The translations under genes and the position numbers were made by a program. The notes beneath the pieces are model-generated. The model saw only the letters and a list, made by a program, of their open reading frames with translations. It searched no databases and was not told where the DNA came from. From Allantophomopsis cytisporea (Eukaryota; Ascomycota; Leotiomycetes; Phacidiales; Phacidiaceae): a stretch of 64,000 nt of DNA. Positions 56,221 through 64,000 of the stretch are shown in pieces; position 1 is the first letter of the stretch, and the number at the start of each line of letters is the position of its first letter. The stretch is taken from positions 372,001 to 436,000 of the forward strand of contig CP103026.1 of NCBI GenBank assembly GCA_024752435.1. The letters run 5' to 3'.

Positions 56221-59200
56221 GCGAGCGTAGGATGTGGTCTGGTTCACGGCTGGGATAACTAAAACCGATGATGGCAATTTGGCGTAGATTGATTTCTCTT
56301 GTTTTTGTCTTTGGTTGCTAACCTGTGGGATTTGTTTTTCTCAATCTCGGTTTCTGCAGTATCGATTTGGTTGTTTCATGGAGATTGGAGATTGATGAAT
56401 GACTGTTGCTTATTTCACAGGAAACCTTTGCTTCTAGCTTTCGCTGCTCCTTCTCCTTCTTTCAAACCTTTTACCAATTCCTTTCTGTGTCTGTTTCTTC
56501 TCCTTGATCTTGTTCTCTTCACTTCCCCTTCCAATTATGAGGAAGCCCACATTATGCATCTCGTCACGACTATCGCTCCATGATTCTGGCAATATCTGCC
56601 TACTTTTTCAATCATGCAATGCAATGTGTAAATTAGAATGCAATAGAACCCCATTCCTGAATTCAATAAATCTTGATTCATCTGTTTGTGATTCGGAGCT
56701 CGTCATACAGCTATCAACTCGATTGACTTTGATCACGGAGTATTTGACGTGCTAGGTATTGTATTCATCTAACACGCCTCCCCCCTAATTATTGCACTCT
56801 ATCGGAATAGATACCCATGTGCGCGCCATGCCCGTGGGGAACTCCCTATCACACAGAAGAGAGGTCTCTCGCGGTATTACAGTTCATGCATGAGCGCTAT
56901 TAGGTCATTCATGTCAGATATGTCTCATCAGATATACAGTTGGAAAACATGCTCCCACAAAGCCACAACGCCCGCCGCAACGCCCTTCTCGATCCTCCAA
57001 AGCGCTATGAAAGGGCTAAGATAATAAATCACACGCGGATATTTCGGGAGAGGGGGGTAATGAACTGACGTGTCCCAGCCTGTGCGTATGGAGACTTTTT
57101 GCCGGCCTTTTTTTTTGTGTTTGTGCGATGTGATCGGTCGAGATTCAAGGAGGAGGTTGTTGGTAGAGTACAGAGGACTTTTGCTGCTTTCGTGGCGTTT
57201 GGGAGCGTTTTCGCCGCACGGCCGCTACTTGTTTCCTTCCTCTGTGTCTCTAGCCCCTGGCTACTGTGTACCTTAATATTCCGCTGTGTGTCTGAGCGGC
57301 GGAGACTGAGATTGGCACGGTGTTGGTACTGAGGAGGGGTCTTGGACTATGTATATCTCTCCTGTGTACATAGATGGATGAGTTTGTGGAGATCAGCACA
57401 TACTCCGTGCGGAGCTGGGATTATGGCTGGAGAGGACTGTCTGGTATGGTAATTGGGGGGATTGAGGTAGTGAGATTGATAAAGAGGATCGAGATAGGAA
57501 CCGTACATCCACTTACTCATTATATGTATACACATATGTAAATATGGTACATATATGTGATGTACAGGACATTGAAATATTTGAATGACTTTTTAAACGA
57601 GATCGAATATGCTGTTGAAGCAACAACAAAGAGAAGACGTCACCTATAGTATGTAGCAAATTTGCCGACTGTTCTCGTAGAGTAGAGGGGATATCTATCA
57701 CATTCAAACAATACATGCTCGCTACAAATGGAGTATTCGGCATGAGTCAAAGCCTCAAACCTGATCCTGTTTATTGATTTATTGCGCATATTCCATAACG
57801 GATAGCATCCTCCTACTTCGTTACGCACTCCTAGCATTGGCATTGACGTCGTGCACTCGATATCATTGTTTATTTTCGTGCATTGAGCCGCAGGCGATCG
57901 GATTCTCCACAACGAAGACTTCAACGTTTAGTGTGTTGTATTGCGCATGTTGCGTGATGATAGTGTGGCATTGCGCCTCTCTTCTCCAGTATTTGCCTCC
58001 ATTGGTGTCATCTCAATCCTCGACAGTCAGCACAACAAAGCCACAGCAGAGGCTTGACGCATCAGCATGGAATGAACATCACATAGCTTCATCATCTACA
58101 GCACTGCGTATGTACAGCCTCGAGTCACAGCCTCTTTCTGCAGAGCGGCGAGGCTTGAGACGTCAGTTCGATTCTATCCATGTTCCAAGAAAAGAATGTG
58201 GAACTTCGCTTTGTTCTCTGCCGATTTACGCTCTACTTGGACGACGCGTACGTGAACTTATTCGTTACTTGCGTTTTGATCTGCCGTTTGGACGTGTCCG
58301 CCGTCATCGTGGGGACTCGAGGGCAATCTAGTCCTCTTTCTAGTATTGCTATTGCTGCCCCAATTCCCGTTCTTGTTTTTGTGGCTTATGATGCCGTTTT
58401 TCTGTATCACTGATATTGATATTCACAGTAGAACACGGACTCGCCATTGTTTGTACACATACAGAACATAAGGTTGTACGTACGTTCAACCTTGCAACAT
58501 TGTGGTCAACCCCAAACAGCGGTCGTTGTGCACAACCAGGGATTTCTCTGGGCGCGATCTTCACTGACCCCTTGTACATGGGGGGAGGTGGAGCGGCTCT
58601 CGCTCTGTTCTCTCACTCCTCTCCTGTCATCGTCTCAACATCCAAGTACTTGCAATACCGGCAGCACATATATGGTCTACAAGGTATACTCACTACCGGA
58701 TACAGTACCACTATTTGACAGGCATTAATGCTCCTACGGACTCTATTATCCATATTATCTATAACCCGCATTCCCTCTTCAAACCTGATGGCTTGTAGAA
58801 TCGTTTCATATTGATCGTCGTTCTCGGAAACATTCAGGGCTGGCGCTATATTGTGGTCCCAGCCACCCTGGTGTGTACACGACGACTTCGTCTTCAAATC
58901 CTTCACAACCTCCCGACATTGTGCAACATTGTCTCCAGCAATATGGCACCGTTTGACCACTGGTCGATCATCGCCCAAATTTATTCCTTTCGATGACTAT
59001 TCTGAGTACAGTCCTATGTGTACCCCAGTCGCTCCCTGTCCCAGTACTTTCCTTCTACCCTACGAGGTGCAAAATGTCCTCCTTCGTTTCAAGGCTCAGC
59101 GAACGGCAACATCAAAAGGCTTGGTAGGAAGTTTTGCTTTGAGCCCCAGTATGTGGGGAGTAGATTGCCGCAAGTGCCAGAATTGTGGACTGCGCTACTT

Positions 59201-59542
59201 CATTCCCAGACCCGTGCTATCAATCTACTCGATTCATCGACTCGTCACGGGCGAGTATGGGTCTTCGGGCGCCTGTTGAGGTAAAGAGAGACAAAACGAT
59301 GATGTTATAAGTATACTTGTTTTGCCTACTGAATCAACAAGAAAGAACCATTCCAAGTCCCAGTTCCTTCTTCGTCATTCTTCCTTCGTTCAAGCCTAGA
59401 GCTGTTCATTATCTTCCATTATTTCATATTATATTGATCGCAGGTCCGACATTCTTTAAACCCTTCTCGCATTTTCAACTCCTCGACCCTTTCGACCTTA
59501 AAGCTCAAATCACATCTTCCCACTAGTCAACACTTCATCAAC
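56221..59542. other. Large gene-poor region upstream of the repeat-precursor gene
   Basis: This 3.3-kb region shows no convincing gene. Longer frames (57774-58331 plus; 58613-58978 minus) start at TTG and have no recognisable content. TACTCCG-type motifs occur at 56735 and 57401. The last ~250 bp before 59543 are CT-rich, as expected of the core promoter and leader of a highly expressed gene. An unannotated non-coding transcript cannot be excluded. Confidence 0.4.
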
Positions 59543-60925
59543 ATGCATTTCTCCAAGATCGCCCTCATGGGATTGGCCTCCATGGCCTATGCCCTCCCTC
59601 AAGCTGGTGGTGCCCACGAGTCCGGCCGTGGAGTCGGCCACGCCCAGCCAACCGGTGTCGTCGGCGGAGCCGCTCCAACTGGTTCCTTCGGTCGCTCTAA
59701 CTTCCCAGGAGCCGCCGCTCCATCGGGAGCAAGAGGTTTCGGTGGCCCAGGGGCCGCTGCCCCAACCGGTGTCATCACCTCGGATGGTGCCTCCCAAGCC
59801 CGTAACAGACGCGAAGCTATCGCCAAGAAGAATCGTCGCCAGGGACCAATGGCCGGTGCAGCCGCTCCAAGCGCTGGTGTAGGAGGAGGACGTGGTGGCT
59901 CTGCGGCACCATCTGGTGCTCAGGCAGGTCCGGGCTCCGCCCAGCCAACTGGTTCTTTCGGCCGCTCTAACGCCCAGGCCCAAGGTGCCGCTGCCCCATC
60001 CGGTGGCTTCGGTGGCTTCGATGGTCCAGGAAGTGCTCAGCCAACCGGTGGTTTCGGTGGTCCAGACGGCCCATCTGCCTCTGGTGCTCCTCTCCGTCGT
60101 CGCCAGGCCGGTGGTGCCGCTCCTTCTGGCGCTGCCCCAGGTGGTGCTCAGCCAACTGGTGGTTTCGGCGGTCCAGGAGCTGCTCAGCCTTCTGGTTCAT
60201 TCGGTCGCAAGCAGGGATCTGCCTCTCCATCCGGCGGTTTTGGTGGCTTCGGTGGCCCTGGTGCTGCCCAGCCAACCGGTGGCTTCGGCGGTCCAGGAGC
60301 TGCTGCTCCTTCCGGATCTCCATTCGGTCGTCGCCAGGCCGGTGGTGCCGCTCCTTCTGGTGCTGCTCCAGGTGGTGCTCAGCCATCTGGCTCTTTCGGT
60401 CGCAAGCAGGGCTCTGCCTCCCCATCCGGCGGTTTCGGTGGCTTCGGCGCCCCTGGTGCTGCCCAGCCAACTGGTGGATTTGGTGGTCCAGATGGTCCAT
60501 CTGCCTCTGATGCTCCTCTTCGTCGTCGCCAGGCCGGTGGTGCCGCTCCTTCTGGCGCTGCCCCAGGTGGTGCTCAGCCAACTGGTGGTTTCGGTGGTCC
60601 AGGAGCTGCTCAGCCATCCGGCTCATTCGGTCGCAAGCAGGGCTCTGCCTCTCCATCCGGCGGTTTTGGTGGCTTCGGTGGCCCTGGTGCTGCCCAGCCA
60701 ACCGGTGGCTTCGGCGGTCCAGGAGCTGCTGCTCCTTCCGGATCTCCATTCGGTCGTCGCCAAGCTGGCGGTGCCGCTCCCTCTGGCGCTGCCCCAGGTG
60801 GTGCTCAGCCAACCGGCGGCTTCGGCGGCCCAGGTGGTTTCGCTGCTCCTTCCGGTGCTTTTGGTGATGCTCCTGGCGCAGCCCAGCCAACTGGTGCTGC
60901 TAGACAGGCGCGTCAGCGCGCTTAA
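59543..60925 (+). CDS. Secreted Gly/Pro/Ala-rich repeat precursor with Kex2-type processing sites
   Basis: One intron-less frame of 460 residues. Residues 1-18 are a classical signal peptide (MHFSKIALMGLASMAYA, cleavage before LPQ). The rest is built from modules such as GGFGGPGAAQPTG, AAPSG and QPTGSFG. Dibasic sites occur at 89-90, 95-96, 98-99, 185-187, 222-223, 263-264, 287-288, 327-329, 364-365 and 405-406. From 98-99 on, all eight are followed by Gln. Kex2 in the late Golgi cuts after KR/RR, so the precursor should yield about eight peptides of 22-84 residues with N-terminal Gln, which can cyclise to pyroglutamate. Two peptide types recur (188-221 equals 330-363; 224-262 equals 366-404). 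This is the architecture of fungal KEP proteins (pheromones, repellents, dikaritin RiPPs). A structural cell-wall protein is the alternative. No UstYa/UstYb-type modifying gene is seen nearby. Codon use is strongly biased. Confidence 0.85.
   Translation: MHFSKIALMGLASMAYALPQAGGAHESGRGVGHAQPTGVVGGAAPTGSFGRSNFPGAAAPSGARGFGGPGAAAPTGVITSDGASQARNRREAIAKKNRRQGPMAGAAAPSAGVGGGRGGSAAPSGAQAGPGSAQPTGSFGRSNAQAQGAAAPSGGFGGFDGPGSAQPTGGFGGPDGPSASGAPLRRRQAGGAAPSGAAPGGAQPTGGFGGPGAAQPSGSFGRKQGSASPSGGFGGFGGPGAAQPTGGFGGPGAAAPSGSPFGRRQAGGAAPSGAAPGGAQPSGSFGRKQGSASPSGGFGGFGAPGAAQPTGGFGGPDGPSASDAPLRRRQAGGAAPSGAAPGGAQPTGGFGGPGAAQPSGSFGRKQGSASPSGGFGGFGGPGAAQPTGGFGGPGAAAPSGSPFGRRQAGGAAPSGAAPGGAQPTGGFGGPGGFAAPSGAFGDAPGAAQPTGAARQARQRA
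60104..60922 (+). repeat. 426-bp tandem duplication inside the repeat precursor
   Basis: 60104-60529 and 60530-60922 are nearly identical at DNA level in the same frame (residues 188-329 against 330-459). Smaller repeats are nested inside. The near identity, including third positions, points to recent duplication or gene conversion. Confidence 0.85.
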
Positions 60926-62316
60926 ATCGCTCCTATTGCATCTCACAGGGACGGGGTGTAATGGAGTTGAGTGGAGGGCCCCGTCTCGTCGCTGATCGTG
61001 CGGCTTGACTGTAGTGCGAAGGGGTATTTATTGGTGGCGAGCATGGAATGGATTGAGATTGTTTTGGTTGATTTTGGGATGTCGATTGGGTTTTGGTGTA
61101 CACATCTATCAACCTTTCATGTATACTTACAGATTTTGCTTGGAGTAGACTGCGAATACGTTTTGTCTTATCTTCTGGTATTGTTGATGTGATTGTGAAT
61201 TCTCTTGTGACTGGGATTGTTGGTTGACATTTGTGCTCTCCGGAAATCGGTCGGGCTTCTGGAATATCTTGTGGATGGGAAGTATGCATAACGAAGACCT
61301 CGTTGTCACTAGGTGACTCTTGCTCTGAATATATAATCCGTGTAAAGTAGTTTTGCCGCATTTCTTCTTTTTATAGATGTTGTCTTGAAAACTGTGCATG
61401 ATATAAATGCATCCAAGAGCATGTAACAAGCTAAGTATTTATAATAGAAGCTAACGTAGTTGGTGTCTACTCAGATCATTTCTCAAAAGTGGTAAGACTT
61501 TGATAATTGTCTATATGTATATGCATCTCAACAACCTTAATTGAACTCTAATCAAATTTTACAGATTAACGACTCTGAGAACTTAAGATCTGAAAGCTGG
61601 TGATAATGACATCTAGATCTGGGGCAGTGCCGGTGACAAGTCATGGTGTTTATTCTATTTTCGGTATTTCGTACTTCGTCTCTTTATAGGATAAAGCTTC
61701 TTGCTATGATTTATTTTATCATATTTTATTTGTAATGTAATGTCTATGTAATTGTCATCATCGTCATCATGATCACAATCAATAGTTTTGTTTTTTATAA
61801 GATCCTTCCCACAGACTCGCAGAAATTATATATATCCACTCCTTCGCTCAAAACATGTGTATTGAGCATGCTGATGTAGTGATCTACCCCGTGATCTTCA
61901 TTCAATCTTGAGACAACTCCCCCGCATTGATAGATGGATAACACTGCATTACAAAACAGCAAATTTCCTTCGTACTACAATTCACACAACGTGCGATTTC
62001 ATTCCTCATTCCTTGGTGCTCGAAATATTAGGAACATGCGTGGCGTGAGACGCCCTTGAGACGCTGAGGTTGCCCGCATCTGATCTGACCGCCGGATTGA
62101 GCAAATATAATGTGCGCAAAACTCGCTCAAACAAACTCGCCATGAAAACGCTCTCACGATATCGCCAAACATGCGCTTTCAACGGACATCCATACATGAC
62201 AGTAAGAAAACAAGAGGCAAGTAGATAAATATATATCCTATTTGCTCTTGTTTGTTTTCCTTATCCAATTATTCATCAACGTTCTGTGTTACCAGCCATT
62301 ATATCAATAAAGCACA
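60926..62316. other. Intergenic region
   Basis: This 1.39-kb gap lies downstream of the repeat precursor. It contains G/T-rich 3'-UTR-like sequence, then AT-rich spacer with a CAT/ATC run near 61755-61775. No coding frame is convincing. Confidence 0.4.
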
Positions 62317-63156
62317 ATGCTCAGCAATTATCCTATCAACGCCCAGCTGGCAGCGGAGGAAGTCCAGTATATTTCCCAATCTCCCTTTACAAAATCTTTA
62401 TCTGTCAAGTCCAAGCAAAACTACACATTGGAAGACCCTTTTCCCCTGCATAATCTCCCCACTGAACTCTTTCTCCAAATCCAAATCTCTGCCCTTACCG
62501 CTGCCCCAGCAGTGCACGTAGACGCCTCTTCCGCCAGCTCTCCTCTTCACTCCAGCAGCTCAATTCTCCGTGCACTCTGGGGTCCAGAATCAGACCGAAA
62601 CCTATACTCATCCAGCCTCCTCAAACTATACCACTCTCACACAACGTTCAGTTTCTCGAACAGCAGAGTCTTAAGAGAATTTGGCCGAGTATATGACCGC
62701 AATTATCATGTACAACATATCGAGGTGCAGCTGTCGAGCATCACCAATCCAGCGCAGGACTGGCCCTTTGCTATCCTTGAGGTGCTGCCAGGTCTAAAGA
62801 GTGTGCGATTTGTGTGGGATGAGCCGCTGTGTGACGAGTACGAGCTTGAAGGGTTGGTTGGCTGGTGGCGATGTTATCGGGATGCTTTTCGGGAGGGATT
62901 GGCGCCTGGTAAGAGGTTTGTCATGCTGTTAGTAGATTCTGTTGGTGGAATTGAATTGGGGGCTTGGAGGAGCTGGGTGAGACGGCTGGGAGATAAGGAG
63001 GCGAATGAGGGAGACAGGGGGAATTGGGAGCGAGGGCTGCCAAAGGAAATCTGTGCATCGTGGAAGTGTATCAGTTTTCAGGGTGAAGAGATTCACGTTA
63101 AGGTGCTTACTACGAAGCTGCATAGGACTTTGGGGAGCGAGTGGCTGTTGCATTGA
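62317..63156 (+). CDS. Hypothetical protein with F-box-like N-terminal motif
   Basis: An intron-less frame of 279 resid­ues with ATG start. The segment FPLHNLPTELFLQIQISAL at ~47-65 resembles the opening of F-box or 2EXR-type fungal proteins. Later segments, FGRVYDRNYHVQHIEVQL and LEVLPGLKSVRFVWDEPL, look like the strand-loop pattern that often follows. No other domain is recognised. Such proteins may act as substrate adaptors for SCF ubiquitin ligases, but this is not established for this protein. The frame is supported by codon-like composition and length only. Confidence 0.6.
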   Translation: MLSNYPINAQLAAEEVQYISQSPFTKSLSVKSKQNYTLEDPFPLHNLPTELFLQIQISALTAAPAVHVDASSASSPLHSSSSILRALWGPESDRNLYSSSLLKLYHSHTTFSFSNSRVLREFGRVYDRNYHVQHIEVQLSSITNPAQDWPFAILEVLPGLKSVRFVWDEPLCDEYELEGLVGWWRCYRDAFREGLAPGKRFVMLLVDSVGGIELGAWRSWVRRLGDKEANEGDRGNWERGLPKEICASWKCISFQGEEIHVKVLTTKLHRTLGSEWLLH

Positions 63157-64000
63157 GAAGATATAGAGGCGAAGTATGTCTGTTGATCAGAGCAGTTGGT
63201 GAGAATGATAGGAAGGGTTTGGGTGCGGGTTACGGGTGCATCATCACATGCATTCTGGAGTTTACGGTTGATAAGCTTGTGTAAATACCCTTTGCCTGGT
63301 TTATGGTTAGTTGTTTTCGCTGGATTGAGTTGCTGAGTTATACAAATTTCTATATATTGCCTTTAGTTCTTTTCCATACTTGAATATCGAGCTGTATCTC
63401 CTTCTGACAGTTTAGTTTTATTCTTCAGACTTGATCCAGCACCTGTCGCTCGTTATTTCTCTGAACACCTTGAAATATCATTGATTTGAGAGGTGCCTGG
63501 CAGAGCCAGTCTTTCCACACATGAAGATTGCACTGTGAAAGAAAAAAAATAAAAAAAAATATGAATGGCCTGGAATCGCTGAGCGGAGCTCAAAGTGGTT
63601 CTTGAGGCTCGACCCCTCGAGGTAACTCATCAGGGCCTCTAACTTTACATATGAGGAATGAAAGTATATTTTCATGGACTTTATTCCCGTCGGATATCAT
63701 AGGATGGGTATAAGGAGGAGTGATAGTGTAGCAGGAAAGCGTAAAAACAACAAGGGCGAGTAGACTAACATTGGAGAGTAGGAAGACTGAACGCAGCTGA
63801 AGAACAAGAGGAAGGTGGAAAAAAATCAACGAAACTTGAAGATTCCTAGCAACCAAGCAAATCGAGAAAGCTAAGATGACTGAGACAGTTATTGTTATCA
63901 ACATAAAGCATCAAGTGAGTTATCAAGACATTTAGATTATGATCCCCCGACATCGCTCTCCAGAATGACGAAAATTGGAAGACCTTAAGCTAATGTGACT
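63157..64000. other. Right-end region with one weak small frame
   Basis: No clear gene. A minus-strand ATG frame at 63590-63904 (104 codons) is hydrophobic at its start (LITITVSVILAFSICLVA, then SLLALVVFTLSC) and could be a small membrane protein or the 3' end of a gene beyond the window, but lacks support. An A-rich run lies at 63540-63560. Confidence 0.3.

Noticed and set aside
57774..58331. 185-codon plus-strand frame
   Set aside because: It begins at TTG, has no recognisable domain and no coding-like composition.
58613..58978. 121-codon minus-strand frame
   Set aside because: It begins at TTG; no motif or splice context supports it.
59892..60995. Long overlapping frames in the repeat precursor (367 codons plus strand, 307 codons minus strand)
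   Set aside because: They arise because the repeated GC-rich unit has no stops in several frames. Only the frame with signal peptide and dibasic sites has a sensible composition and start.
56221..63156. Dikaritin-type RiPP biosynthetic cluster around the repeat precursor
   Set aside because: No UstYa/UstYb (DUF3328), tyrosinase or transporter gene is recognisable within the window, so a cluster is not supported.
1..64000. CRISPR arrays, rRNA operons, insertion sequences or intact transposons
   Set aside because: None seen. This is fungal nuclear sequence; the only tandem arrays are microsatellites, the 18-bp array and the precursor repeats.

Overview
The window is nuclear DNA of a filamentous ascomycete. 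The genes carry many 45-60 nt introns with GTATGT/GTAAGT-type donors, CTAAC/CTGAC-type branch points and short polypyrimidine tracts. They are single, unlinked eukaryotic housekeeping genes on both strands, and several products are typical of Pezizomycotina. The overall feel fits Leotiomycetes, but that class is inferred rather than shown. No rRNA gene, canonical tRNA, CRISPR array or intact transposon was seen. Gene models below were spliced by hand from reading frames, splice signals and family knowledge; exon coordinates are given in the evidence.

Region 1-17 kb is dense housekeeping: borealin/NBL1 and proteasome RPN10 (divergent), TRAPP subunit TRS23 and RNA polymerase II RPB4 (divergent), a stand-alone MetE-like protein, a one-pass cysteine-motif membrane protein, an unrecognised Trp-rich protein, sterol dehydrogenase ERG26 and the LIM-RhoGAP LRG1. 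From 17 to 20 kb lies a 3.9 kb repeat-rich intergenic region. At 20-29 kb are a tandem-UBC-fold protein, two uncharacterised or decayed reading frames, and the divergent pair CCT4 / RPT1.

Region 28.6-34.4 kb is the most accessory-looking. It holds AT-rich spacer, a candidate RNA polymerase III structured RNA (29.4-29.5 kb, minus), an ankyrin protein with a STAND-type N-terminal domain and a hydrophobic C-terminus, and a degenerate 18-bp tandem array (33.5-33.7 kb). Region 34.4-56 kb returns to ordinary genes: an SDR enzyme, cytidine deaminase, a hexose-type MFS transporter, an atypical Rho-like GTPase, PUS3, a PX/DUF3818 protein, a coiled-coil membrane protein, CGR1, TspO/MBR and ARS2/SERRATE.

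The last 8 kb is gene-poor. It contains the most striking gene of the window (59543-60925): a secreted, Gly/Pro/Ala-rich repeat precursor in which dibasic Kex2-type sites cut the protein into repeated peptides, and from residue 99 onward each site is followed by glutamine. It is followed by one weak F-box-like protein. Genes here do not form a pathway or operon; the functional links are mainly shared divergent promoters.
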